Positions 8,128 to 15,896 of a stretch of DNA of 17,399 nt are shown piece after piece. The translations under genes and the position numbers were made by a program. Source of the stretch: Legionella genomosp. 1 (GTDB lineage Bacteria > Pseudomonadota > Gammaproteobacteria > Legionellales > Legionellaceae). Under the pieces are notes generated by a model, which was not told the origin of the DNA, ran no database searches, and saw only the letters and a program-made list of their open reading frames with translations. The stretch's first letter is position 1, and each line of letters opens with the position of its first letter. Location: NCBI GenBank assembly GCA_945865355.1, contig CAMBDN010000024.1:1-17399 (forward strand), read 5' to 3'.

Positions 8128-9254
8128 ATTTGATGTAAGCACTTAAAAAGAAAGTCGATATGTTCTGGCTGATGATGGTCATTCAAAATAACACGCAATC
8201 CGGTCTCTTGTTTGCTGACGGTGGGTTGGCGCATGGGTAAGCAGACAATCGAGGATTCACGCAAACGCTCAGTAAAGTACAATGCACGTTGGGGGCAACC
8301 CAATCGCAATTGTTGCACCGGTGAATGCGAATCACTCCATGTTAGCGGCGAGTTATCAATCGCTGCACGAAAGTAGCGGACCAGCTCTCTCAATTTCCTA
8401 CGCTGCTCATCCGCACCTCTCACCACCTCTAAGGTTTCTAACAATCCGTGTGCAAAAGCAGGACTGAACGCTGTAGAATAGATATAGGGTCTAGCGGATT
8501 GCAGCAGTGCGTCTATCCACGTGCGGTGTCCTGCAACAATGGCACCAAAAGCCGCAAACGCCTTACCAAAGGGAATCACTCTTAAGGGCACAACATCTTG
8601 CGTCAGTTGATATTGGCTGACCGCGCCCATGCCTTGCTGACCGACCAAGCCGAAAGAGTGCGCCTCATCAACGATTAGTCCTTGCAAATCATGCTGTGCC
8701 AATTGAGCGATTTCAGCAAGGGGTGCAAACTGCCCACTCATGCTAAAGAGCCCTTCAGTCATCAGAACCGTATCCTGCGGGACACCCTTCATTTTTTCAG
8801 ATAAATCACCGAGATGATTATGCAAATATCGAGTATAACTAGCCCCCGTTGATTGCAGTCCATCATAAATGGACGCATGTACCCTTTTGTCGACCAAGAC
8901 GTGGACGTCAAGGCGAGCCAATAAGCCAATAACACTTAAGTTTGCAGCATACCCTGAAGAAAACAGAATACAATCGTCTACCCCCAGCGCATCAGCAAAG
9001 GCCCGCTCTAACGCTTTGTGTGCCCCATGATAACCGCACACCACCATTGAGCCGCCACTACCGGTTGGATAGCGCTTAAAACCCTGCTGATACGCTTTTT
9101 TTATCCGCAGATTAGTGGCCAATGAGAGATAATCATTACGGCTAAAATGAATAACATCTTCGTCTGGATCATCCACTTGCCGTTGCCGATGTAAACCCTG
9201 ACGGACTAGCTCTGCGGTATAATGCTCCAATTTATTGGTCAGTTGCCCCCTCAC
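8124..9254 (-). CDS. bioF: 8-amino-7-oxononanoate synthase BioF
   Basis: BioF is a PLP enzyme that condenses pimeloyl-ACP (or -CoA) with alanine to give 8-amino-7-oxononanoate. Fold-type I landmarks are present: SRNDYLSL near the N-terminus, GSGGS, the PLP-stacking histidine in VHAS, VDEAHSFG with the PLP-binding Asp and His, and the Schiff-base lysine in IPFGKAF (residue 231 from the GTG). The start is open. A TTG at 9272 overlaps the end of bioB by 17 bases. A GTG at 9254 begins one base after the bioB stop, has GAGGG 6 bases upstream, and gives 376 residues with an N-terminus near the usual position, so I chose it. The first codons lie in the GC-rich repeat element, so the original start has probably been replaced. 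The enzyme body looks intact. Confidence 0.95.
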   Translation of the reverse strand: MRGQLTNKLEHYTAELVRQGLHRQRQVDDPDEDVIHFSRNDYLSLATNLRIKKAYQQGFKRYPTGSGGSMVVCGYHGAHKALERAFADALGVDDCILFSSGYAANLSVIGLLARLDVHVLVDKRVHASIYDGLQSTGASYTRYLHNHLGDLSEKMKGVPQDTVLMTEGLFSMSGQFAPLAEIAQLAQHDLQGLIVDEAHSFGLVGQQGMGAVSQYQLTQDVVPLRVIPFGKAFAAFGAIVAGHRTWIDALLQSARPYIYSTAFSPAFAHGLLETLEVVRGADEQRRKLRELVRYFRAAIDNSPLTWSDSHSPVQQLRLGCPQRALYFTERLRESSIVCLPMRQPTVSKQETGLRVILNDHHQPEHIDFLFKCLHQI

Positions 9255-9360
9255 CCTAGCCCTCGCCCCCAATAGGAAGAGAGGAGCCCACCTCTGCGCG
9301 ACCGCAGCCAGAGGTCACGCACTCGGCACCCGCTTCTCGCACCAAAGGAAGCGAGCTGGG
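9242..9360. repeat. GC-rich inverted-repeat element across the bioB/bioF junction
   Basis: Counting directly, bases 9241-9360 are 80/120 G+C (67%), far above the neighbouring coding DNA. The stretch contains CTGCG (9294-9298) and CGCAG (9303-9307) flanking a 4-base loop, an outer CCTCTG/CAGAGG pair (9291-9296 and 9309-9314), CGCTTC/GAAGCG (9331-9336 and 9348-9353) and an overlapping CTCGC/GCGAG pair (9336-9340 and 9351-9355). The bioF-proximal edge is a C-rich run built of CCCTC/ACCC/AGCCC units, which resembles small dispersed palindromic repeats in many gammaproteobacterial genomes. It encodes the last 33 or so BioB residues and the first BioF codons. That it is an inserted repeat is inference. 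Confidence 0.6.
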
Positions 9361-10335
9361 CTGATGGGCAGTCGCGCTACCCGATAACCCCGTTGCCGCA
9401 TGCAACCCAAGTTTTTCAAATAATATTCTATCTTTTTCCCGTTGTGGGTTCTCTTCAGTTAATAGCTTGTCTCCAATGAATACTGAATTAGCACCCGCAA
9501 AAAAACAAAGCGCTTGTAATTCATCACTCATCTCGGTACGACCCGCTGTCAAACGAACAGCACTTTTAGGCATTAATATTCTAGCCGTTGCAATCGTGCG
9601 CACCAGCTCTATACCTTCAACTTGTTTTGCCGATCCCAACGGTGTACCCGCCACAGGGATTAATCGGTTGATGGGCACACTTTCTGGCGGCTCCTCAAGA
9701 TTCGCTAAGGTATGCAAAAATTCGATCCGATCCTCACGGGTTTCGCCTAACCCCAAAATTCCACCACAGCAAACACTCATCCCCGATTTTCGGACGTTTT
9801 CTAAGGTCTCCAAACGATCACTAAAGGAGCGGGTTGTAACCACTTTGTTATAATAACTGGGTGAGGTATCAATATTGTGATTATAAAAATCGAGACCCGC
9901 TGTCTTCAACGTCGTTGCTTGCTCAGGCGTTAACATACCCAAGGTCATGCACGTTTCCAGCCCCATTTCCTTAACACCAGCAATCATTGCTGTTAACTCG
10001 TCCATTGCTCGCGTTGGTGGACTACGCCAAGCAGCCCCCATACAAAACCGCGTAGCCCCACCCTCTTTTGCCGCTTTTGCACTGGCAAGAACGTCATCAA
10101 TTGAAAGTAAATTTTCCTTCTCAACATGCGTTTTGTGATGACCACTTTGAGAGCAGTACCCACAATCCTCAGGACAAGCACCGGTTTTGATACTCAGTAA
10201 CGTTGCCATTTGTAAGGTATTTGCTGCGTGGTGTAAAAGATGGGTGGTATGAGCTGCAAACAACAGGTCATTAAAGGGTTGCGTATAAATCGTTGTAACG
10301 TCATTGATGGTCCAGCGCCCGGGTTGATTAGCCAC
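9256..10335 (-). CDS. bioB: Biotin synthase BioB with repeat-derived C-terminal tail
   Basis: BioB is the radical SAM enzyme that inserts sulfur into dethiobiotin. The [4Fe-4S] ligands are C54, C58 and C61 in GACPEDCGYC. The [2Fe-2S] ligands are C98 (RFCMG), C129 (ETCMT), C189 (SVCCGG) and R261 (RLTAGR), matching E. coli positions within one residue. YNHNIDT and the PINRLIPVAGTPL block are also conserved. The 359-residue length exceeds E. coli's 346. After KLGLHAATG the sequence stops resembling the family and reads into the GC-rich repeat (SSLPLVREAG... to GGEG), so the tail looks acquired. The start is GTG, with AGGAA 6 bases upstream. It leads bioBFHD and diverges from bioA. The catalytic core is complete, so activity is expected. 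Confidence 0.97.
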   Translation of the reverse strand: MANQPGRWTINDVTTIYTQPFNDLLFAAHTTHLLHHAANTLQMATLLSIKTGACPEDCGYCSQSGHHKTHVEKENLLSIDDVLASAKAAKEGGATRFCMGAAWRSPPTRAMDELTAMIAGVKEMGLETCMTLGMLTPEQATTLKTAGLDFYNHNIDTSPSYYNKVVTTRSFSDRLETLENVRKSGMSVCCGGILGLGETREDRIEFLHTLANLEEPPESVPINRLIPVAGTPLGSAKQVEGIELVRTIATARILMPKSAVRLTAGRTEMSDELQALCFFAGANSVFIGDKLLTEENPQREKDRILFEKLGLHAATGLSGSATAHQPSSLPLVREAGAECVTSGCGRAEVGSSLPIGGEG

Positions 10336-10366
10336 TTTGAGTTCCTATTTTTTATTATTGACTCAT

Positions 10367-10394
10367 ATGATAAAGTCCCGCTTCTTATTGTCAA
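10367..10394 (-). promoter_or_regulatory. Promoter of bioBFHD
   Basis: On the minus strand a perfect -35 TTGACA (10389-10394) and a -10 TATCAT (10367-10372, five of six) are separated by 16 bases. Transcription would start near 10360, giving a leader of about 25 bases before the bioB GTG. The -35 box lies wholly inside the left half of the BirA-type operator, so bound BirA would exclude RNA polymerase. Confidence 0.7.
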
Positions 10395-10419
10395 CCAATA
10401 AAAAAAATATGGTTAACCA
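10388..10419. promoter_or_regulatory. BirA-type biotin operator between bioB and bioA
   Basis: Two half sites, TTGTCAACC (10388-10396) and GGTTAACCA (10411-10419), are separated by a 14-base A/T-rich spacer. They match the BirA consensus TTGTAAACC / GGTTTACAA at 8/9 and 7/9 positions, and the spacing is within the known range. The site covers the bioB -35 box and the bioA ATG (10409-10411). With biotinyl-AMP bound, BirA would be expected to repress bioBFHD directly. On bioA it would have to act on a promoter further upstream, for example as a block to elongation. The plus-strand promoter is not clear; TATGAT at 10366-10371 is a possible -10. Confidence 0.7.
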
Positions 10420-11743
10420 CAACAAGCTCATTCAACAAGATTTAAAGCACCATTGGCACCCATGCACCCAAATGAAAGACTTAGAGCAACACCCTCCTCT
10501 CATTATCCATCACGCTAAAGGCAGTTATTTACACACCGACCGCGGGCCAATTATCGATGCGATTTCTAGCTGGTGGTGTAAATCACTAGGGCATGGTTTT
10601 CCTGCAGTGATCAACGCGGTAAAGGAACAACTTGATCAATTTGAGCATGTGATCGGTGCTGATACAACCTACCCTGTTGTTGTCGAATTAGCCGAGCAAC
10701 TTGCAGCGATGAGTGGCTTACAACATGTTTTTTTTGCAAGCGATGGAGCAAGCGCCGTAGAGATCGCCATGAAACTCGCGCTGCATTCATCCCAGCTAAA
10801 GGGTTACACCACGCGTCGGCAATTCATTGCATTAAAAAACAGTTACCATGGCGAAACATTAGGGACGCTCAGCATCAGTGATTTAGGACTGTATAAAAAG
10901 CCATTTGCAGATTTTGGCTTGCAGTGCCATTTTTTACAACAGATCCCTTACGTTTCCAGCCGCAATGATCCCCTGTGGGAGTCATGTAGCGCAGAATGGC
11001 CTTCAATACTCCAAGAGCTCGAAGCGGTTAAAGCACATGTTTGTGCCCTTGTCGTCGAGCCTATCGTTCAAGGTGCTGGCGGCATGCGTTGTTATAGTGC
11101 TGATTTCTTACGTCGATTATCCGCATGGGCTAAAGAAAATGATATCTATCTGATTGCTGATGAAATCATGACGGGTTTAGGTCGCACCGGAAAGTGGCTC
11201 GCCTGCGACCATGCTGGAATCACTCCAGACATGATTTGTTTATCCAAGGGATTAACTGCAGGTACGATGGCCTTAAGCTGCGTCTTAATTGATAACCCAA
11301 TCTATGATCTTTTTTATCATGATTATGCCGAGGGCAAATCTTTTCTGCACTCACACACGTATAGTGGAAACCCATTAGCAGTGAGTGCCGCACTTGCTAC
11401 GATCAAAACCATGCAAGCGGAAGGCATCAATCAACAAGCGGAAGAGCTGGGTGACTGCATGCGACAATATTTCCAGGATATTGCAACCCAAACTGGTATA
11501 ATAACGAATGTACGATCGATGGGTGCCATCGTTGCAGGCGATCTGCAAGACAATGGTACGCAACGCATTGGTTACCAAATCCAACAAGAAGCCCTTTCCA
11601 GAGGCGCATTGTTACGTCCCATAGGAAACACCCTTTACTGGCTCCCTCCTCTCACAACAGACAGACAAACCATTGCGAAATTAGCAGAGATCACACTAAA
11701 CTCAATAGAAGCCGTTTATAGTCAGGGCAACCGCATCTTATGA
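10409..11743 (+). CDS. bioA: Adenosylmethionine-8-amino-7-oxononanoate aminotransferase BioA
   Basis: BioA transfers an amino group to 8-amino-7-oxononanoate to make 7,8-diaminopelargonic acid, normally from SAM. It is a class III PLP aminotransferase. WHPCTQMKD opens the protein, and SSWWCKSLGHG, SDGASAVEIAMK, SYHGETLG, LIADEIMTGLGRTG and SKGLTAG (Schiff-base Lys280) follow. The ATG at 10409 is chosen because it places WHP at the family position and gives 444 residues; earlier in-frame TTG and ATG codons would only add a divergent extension. There is no good Shine-Dalgarno sequence. Against E. coli, Tyr17 is replaced by Cys19 and Asp147 by Glu, variants also seen in other BioA proteins. The amino donor therefore cannot be settled from sequence. 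It diverges from bioB across the BirA operator. Confidence 0.96.
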   Translation: MVNHNKLIQQDLKHHWHPCTQMKDLEQHPPLIIHHAKGSYLHTDRGPIIDAISSWWCKSLGHGFPAVINAVKEQLDQFEHVIGADTTYPVVVELAEQLAAMSGLQHVFFASDGASAVEIAMKLALHSSQLKGYTTRRQFIALKNSYHGETLGTLSISDLGLYKKPFADFGLQCHFLQQIPYVSSRNDPLWESCSAEWPSILQELEAVKAHVCALVVEPIVQGAGGMRCYSADFLRRLSAWAKENDIYLIADEIMTGLGRTGKWLACDHAGITPDMICLSKGLTAGTMALSCVLIDNPIYDLFYHDYAEGKSFLHSHTYSGNPLAVSAALATIKTMQAEGINQQAEELGDCMRQYFQDIATQTGIITNVRSMGAIVAGDLQDNGTQRIGYQIQQEALSRGALLRPIGNTLYWLPPLTTDRQTIAKLAEITLNSIEAVYSQGNRIL

Positions 11744-11785
11744 TTAAAAATAAATCTAAATGCAGCATTAATAGTGATTAAAAAA

Positions 11786-12214
11786 ATGAATCATCGTATT
11801 GTTTCCACCTTACTTTGCATGCTCATTATCGGGCCAATATGGGCGAGTAACGAATGGCGCTGTGTGGCACATGATAAAGAAAAAAACGAGTGGATCGGCA
11901 AAAACGCCTACGAACGTGTCGCTGCGAATAAGGCCATTGAGGCCTGTAAAAAGCAAAGCTCAACCCCCATCAGCTGCATTGTAGCTCACCAATCCTGTGC
12001 TTATTTTGTTGAGGGTAAGAATGTCGGTACTGATCCTATGAGCGATAGCTCCTTGTGGCAATGCACTTCATTGGATCAGAAAGCTATCGTTTGGAAGGGC
12101 GAACCCAGCGAAAGTCGTGATGATGCTGCTTTAGCAGCAAAGCATTATTGTGAAGAACACAGCGCTATACCGGATACCTGTTATATTAATCTTTTAATGT
12201 GTAGAAAACTTTAA
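11786..12214 (+). CDS. Exported protein with two four-cysteine repeats, unknown function
   Basis: I do not recognise a named family. From the ATG at 11786 it has a signal peptide (about residues 1-20, ending GPIWA) and a mature part made of two matching units of about 67 residues. Each unit runs WxC, then W-x-G ten to twelve residues later, then an Ala-rich helix, then three more cysteines. In the numbering from a GTG four codons earlier, the cysteines are C30, C58, C68, C75 and C97, C126, C136, C143, so the spacings 28/10/7 and 29/10/7 are almost identical. This suggests two disulfide-linked domains in the periplasm or outside the cell. The residues before the signal-peptide cysteine do not form a lipobox. 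It follows bioA by 42 bp and its stop directly abuts the coaE start, so it is probably co-transcribed with coaE. Confidence 0.75.
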   Translation: MNHRIVSTLLCMLIIGPIWASNEWRCVAHDKEKNEWIGKNAYERVAANKAIEACKKQSSTPISCIVAHQSCAYFVEGKNVGTDPMSDSSLWQCTSLDQKAIVWKGEPSESRDDAALAAKHYCEEHSAIPDTCYINLLMCRKL

Positions 12215-12826
12215 ATGACGAAGGAAGTGTATTGTGTTGGGTTAATCGGTAATATTGCGAGTGGAAAATCGACCGTTGCAGGCTATTTTGCAGCGCTTGG
12301 CGTTGCAATCATCAATGCAGATGCAATTGCAAAAGACTTAACTAAACGAGATAAGCCTGCATTTCACGAGATGGTTACTCATTTTGGTCAATCAATACTA
12401 ACAGCTACTGGCGATATTAACCGCCGCTTTCTTCGACAACTCATCTTTCGTGATCCCAACGAGCGTTTATGGTTAGAAGCGTTACTTCATCCGCAAATTC
12501 GCAGCCAGATCTTACATGAAATTAGTCAAATTAAAGGCCCCTATTGTCTTGTCGAGATACCTTTGTTGAAAGACAAAGCAAACCATCCTTATTTAAATCG
12601 TATTCTACTTGTGCAAGCAACGCCAGAGCTTCAAGTCGCCCGTTTTATGTCTCGGGATAAAGGCTCTAAAGAAGAGGCCTTAGCAATTTTAGCAACCCAA
12701 ACGGATGAATCGAAACATCGTGATGTTGCAGATGATATCTTGATCAATACGGGTTCTCTGGCGGAGCTATTAGGAAAAGTTACGCTATTGAATGATGCGT
12801 ATTTGAGGTATTCCCAGGCCTTGTAA
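12215..12826 (+). CDS. coaE: Dephospho-CoA kinase CoaE
   Basis: CoaE phosphorylates the 3'-hydroxyl of dephospho-CoA, the last step of coenzyme A synthesis. The 203-residue product (E. coli 206) begins with VGLIGNIASGKST (P-loop at 12-20). It continues with INADAIAKDL (Asp36 region), RRFLRQLIF, LHPQIR, VEIPLLKD (the family's usual PLLFE, slightly altered) and VARFMSRDKGSKEEALAILATQ. The ATG immediately follows the stop of the upstream exported protein with no gap, so translation may be coupled. The common neighbours pilD and yacG are not here. Identity is clear. Confidence 0.96.
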   Translation: MTKEVYCVGLIGNIASGKSTVAGYFAALGVAIINADAIAKDLTKRDKPAFHEMVTHFGQSILTATGDINRRFLRQLIFRDPNERLWLEALLHPQIRSQILHEISQIKGPYCLVEIPLLKDKANHPYLNRILLVQATPELQVARFMSRDKGSKEEALAILATQTDESKHRDVADDILINTGSLAELLGKVTLLNDAYLRYSQAL

Positions 12827-12850
12827 GAAGAACTGTCCGGGATCTTAACA

Positions 12851-12874
12851 CGACATTATCATGTCGCTCATGAG
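12851..12874. other. Hairpin and palindrome after coaE
   Basis: In the gap between coaE and the next gene, CGACAT (12851-12856) and ATGTCG (12861-12866) form a perfect 6-bp stem with a TATC loop. The perfect 8-bp palindrome CTCATGAG (12867-12874) follows directly, then an AT-rich stretch with five T's. The T-run is too far from the first stem for a standard intrinsic terminator. It may be a weak terminator or a binding site. Confidence 0.35.
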
Positions 12875-12957
12875 TAAATTTTTCTATCAACCTAATGGCT
12901 ATTTTCTGGATCATCACATAATCTAAAGATTCATAGTATTGATTGAGCTCAATTTTT

Positions 12958-13662
12958 ATGACAAATATGACGAACATAACGACTAAAGAAAGCTCTTATA
13001 AACGTATTATAAACATTCTGAGTGAGTCTTGGAGCCTAGTACCTGGATTGAAATGGCCCATTTTCAAACGCGGGCTATTAATTTTTTTTATTACGGCCAT
13101 CGTTTTATCTACAGGGCTGTATGTTGATATACATTTTGGCTGGCCAAAATTTATGTTTCGGGTGATCAAGTTAGAGTGCGCTAAAGTACAAAGCACGTTA
13201 TTTCAGTTGATTATCCTTTATGCCTTGATCTCAGACATTTCTCTTAACGCGCGAATGCTACTACTTGGCAAAGACATTCACTGGTCAATCCCTGGTTCAA
13301 TATTACGCGTTGTATGGGACATCGTACTTCTTTTTGTTTTAACACCAATGACTATCTTTGCGTTTCCTCTGGTCATTACCCAGAAATTAACGGTTTATGC
13401 CGCACTTGCTAGTGCGTATGAAAAAATGTGGGCCAACTGGGTGATCGTTTTAGGAACGTCTATTTTGTTATTTATTCTTATAGCCGCTGTTTTCATCGCT
13501 TTGATGTTAATTAGTAAGTTTATGCCACCAGCCATAGGTTTTATCTTCATTATCGCATTGACCATCGTCCCAATCTGGTTATTGCCGATGTTAATTTTGA
13601 TAGGTGGCATTTTATTTAGAGACCTATATGGTTTAAAAATGAGACAAGCGGCACCGATTTAA
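12958..13662 (+). CDS. Multi-pass membrane protein, possibly BPSS1780/YciC-like
   Basis: The 234-residue product is mostly membrane-embedded. Hydrophobic segments lie at about residues 38-56, 79-96, 117-140, 160-187 and 192-222, followed by a short basic C-terminus. The segment FAFPLVI...YAALASAYEKMWANWVIV between the third and fourth helices resembles in layout the loop of YciC/BPSS1780-type proteins, which usually read F-x-P-x-V...AL..S...NW. That similarity is by pattern only and the function of those families is not established. The ATG at 12958 is chosen over a TTG at 12943 and an ATG at 12967; none has a good Shine-Dalgarno sequence. It lies 131 bp after coaE and converges with the SNF2 helicase, with only 23 bp between their ends. 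Confidence 0.7.
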   Translation: MTNMTNITTKESSYKRIINILSESWSLVPGLKWPIFKRGLLIFFITAIVLSTGLYVDIHFGWPKFMFRVIKLECAKVQSTLFQLIILYALISDISLNARMLLLGKDIHWSIPGSILRVVWDIVLLFVLTPMTIFAFPLVITQKLTVYAALASAYEKMWANWVIVLGTSILLFILIAAVFIALMLISKFMPPAIGFIFIIALTIVPIWLLPMLILIGGILFRDLYGLKMRQAAPI

Positions 13663-13685
13663 CTCAAGCGACTCATGACAGTAGC

Positions 13686-15896
13686 CTACTTTAATGGTGC
13701 GAAGAACTGCTTGATATCCTCATCGGTAAGACTAATATTTCCTGTGAATTGAGGCGACAAAACACCTTCAAATAATTGCCTTTTTTTCTCCTGCATCCCT
13801 AAAATGGCTTCTTCTACAGTGCCTGCGCTAATTAATTTATAAACAAACACGGGATTCTCCTGGCCAATACGGTGACTTCGGTCGGTCGCTTGGTCTTCCA
13901 CCGCAGGATTCCACCAGGGATCATAATGAATCACTGTGTCTGCCCGAGTTAGGTTTAATCCTGTACCTCCAGCTTTCAGACTAATTAAAAAGATCGGCGC
14001 CTTCCCGGCTTGAAAATCTTTCACCACAGCTTGCCTGTTTTGAGTTTGTCCTGTTAATTGCAAATAAGCATATCTCCTAGCAATCAATTGTTCTTCAATT
14101 AACTTTAACATCGAAGTAAATTGTGAAAAAACCAACACATGCCGTCCCTCCTCCATGAGGTTATCCAGTAGTTCCATCAGGCTATTGAGCTTGACCGACG
14201 TACCATGCGCCATTGAGGCCTCAGGCAAAGACACTAAGCGAGGATCGCAGCATACTTGCCTTAACCGAAGTAATGCATCCAATATAACAATTTGGCTCTT
14301 GGCAAACCCTTGGTTGGCAATCGCCTGTCGAACTTTTTTCTCCATGCTCATACGGATGGCTTCATACAGATCGCGTTGCGTACCAGTAAGCTCCAGCATT
14401 CGCGTCATTTCCGTCTTATCGGGCAGCTCTTTAGCAACTTGATTTTTAGTGCGACGCAAGATAAATGGGCTGACCCTTCGCACCAATAACTCACGCTTTT
14501 CAGGGTCACCTTCTTTTTCAATAGGAACTCTAAAAACTTGACGAAACTGTTTTGAATCCCCCAATAAACCAGGCATTAAAAAATGGAACAATGACCATAA
14601 CTCCCCTAAATGATTTTCAAGGGGGGTTCCTGTGAGGCACAAACGGTGAGTACCTTTTAATTGCTGTACGATTTGTGTCGTTTTGGTTCGGGCGTTTTTT
14701 ATGGATTGGGCTTCATCTAAAATGATATAATAAAAGGGATAATCCAAGAACCGCACTTTGTCTCGTTGAATTAACCCATAAGTAGAAATCACCACATCGT
14801 AATCATCAAAATGATCACAATGCCGCTCAGATCCATGAAAAACTAGAACGCTCAGCTCAGGAGTAAAGCGCTTTGCCTCATCATACCAATTCCAAACCAA
14901 ACTGGTCGGCGAAACAATAAGGCTCGCTTTATTAAGACGCCCCTGCTCCTTTTCATATTGCAGATGAGCTAACGTTTGTACTGTTTTTCCTAATCCCATG
15001 TCATCAGCGAGTACCCCAGCAAATTGGCTGGTTCGCAAGAATTGTAGCCAATTTAAACCTTGTTGTTGATAATCGCGCAAATCAGTGTGCAGCCCTTGCG
15101 GAATGGGAACGACCGGCAATGTCGTTAAGGTCGTTAATTGTTGCAACTGAGCTTGTAACTCAATCGTTCCTTGCCATCGAGCAGCCGTCGCTGCAATGGC
15201 TAGTTCCGCCTCTTCTATTAATAGCAACTGATAGCGATTAACTTCTATTGCAAGATCTTTGTTTGTCGTTCGATGCCAATATTGCAATAACAAACGCAAT
15301 AATGGCTTAATTCGTCCCAATGTGATTTGTAGTACTTTTCCCTCAGAGATAGGTAATTTTATTAGTTTGTTATCGGGTAGGCTCTCTAGGTTATCATGAT
15401 CAATTCGACTGATCAGATTAACAACCAGCGGAACAATACTTACCGACTTATTATCAACCAATATTCCCAGTTGATAAGAAAAAAAGTCATGGCCGCCACC
15501 ATCAATTTCCGAATACCACTCCACCTCATCAGCATCGATCACTTGCTCACTGACTGAGTACGTATTGTCTGTGCGCCACTCATTATTATTGTTCGATTTG
15601 AATGGCGTAGCATTGGATGAAGGATTCTCCTTCGCTTCTAGTTCAAATAAGCACGCAGCAGCATGTTTGCAATTGATACGATACTGACAACTGCACCGCG
15701 CGGGGCGTTCGGGCCAGGTTTTCAAGTCGATATGTACATCATATATTTGACTTGAACTCCCCTTTATCCTTGCTTTAAGCAGGCCATCACTCAAACGAAC
15801 ACTTAAAACGTGTCCTTTGTTCTGATATTCCTGTCCGCGTGACAACACAGTCGCTGGAAATACATTAACCATCTTTCGCAGCGCAGATTTCAACAT
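13686..15896 (-). CDS. SWIM zinc-finger SNF2-family helicase/ATPase
   Basis: This is a superfamily 2 DNA translocase of the Swi2/Snf2 group. An N-terminal SWIM zinc finger is formed by C68-x-C70, C76 and H78 (CSCQYRINCKH). A divergent middle domain covers about 125-265. The two RecA-like lobes carry motif I DDMGLGKT (298-305), Ia VSPTSLVWNW, II DEAQ (394-397), III LTGTPLEN (421-428), V SLKAGGTGLNLT (639-650) and VI DQATDRSHRIGQ (668-679). All ATPase motifs look intact. At 736 residues it is shorter than many bacterial SWIM-SNF2 proteins (often about 900-1100), with the loss in the middle domain. A role in DNA repair or in moving proteins off DNA is plausible for the family but not shown here. 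The ATG start has no clear Shine-Dalgarno sequence. Confidence 0.93.
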   Translation of the reverse strand: MLKSALRKMVNVFPATVLSRGQEYQNKGHVLSVRLSDGLLKARIKGSSSQIYDVHIDLKTWPERPARCSCQYRINCKHAAACLFELEAKENPSSNATPFKSNNNNEWRTDNTYSVSEQVIDADEVEWYSEIDGGGHDFFSYQLGILVDNKSVSIVPLVVNLISRIDHDNLESLPDNKLIKLPISEGKVLQITLGRIKPLLRLLLQYWHRTTNKDLAIEVNRYQLLLIEEAELAIAATAARWQGTIELQAQLQQLTTLTTLPVVPIPQGLHTDLRDYQQQGLNWLQFLRTSQFAGVLADDMGLGKTVQTLAHLQYEKEQGRLNKASLIVSPTSLVWNWYDEAKRFTPELSVLVFHGSERHCDHFDDYDVVISTYGLIQRDKVRFLDYPFYYIILDEAQSIKNARTKTTQIVQQLKGTHRLCLTGTPLENHLGELWSLFHFLMPGLLGDSKQFRQVFRVPIEKEGDPEKRELLVRRVSPFILRRTKNQVAKELPDKTEMTRMLELTGTQRDLYEAIRMSMEKKVRQAIANQGFAKSQIVILDALLRLRQVCCDPRLVSLPEASMAHGTSVKLNSLMELLDNLMEEGRHVLVFSQFTSMLKLIEEQLIARRYAYLQLTGQTQNRQAVVKDFQAGKAPIFLISLKAGGTGLNLTRADTVIHYDPWWNPAVEDQATDRSHRIGQENPVFVYKLISAGTVEEAILGMQEKKRQLFEGVLSPQFTGNISLTDEDIKQFFAPLK

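Noticed and set aside
9467..9853. 128-residue plus-strand open frame inside bioB
   Set aside because: It lies wholly opposite the conserved BioB core and its translation has no family features, so it is a shadow frame.
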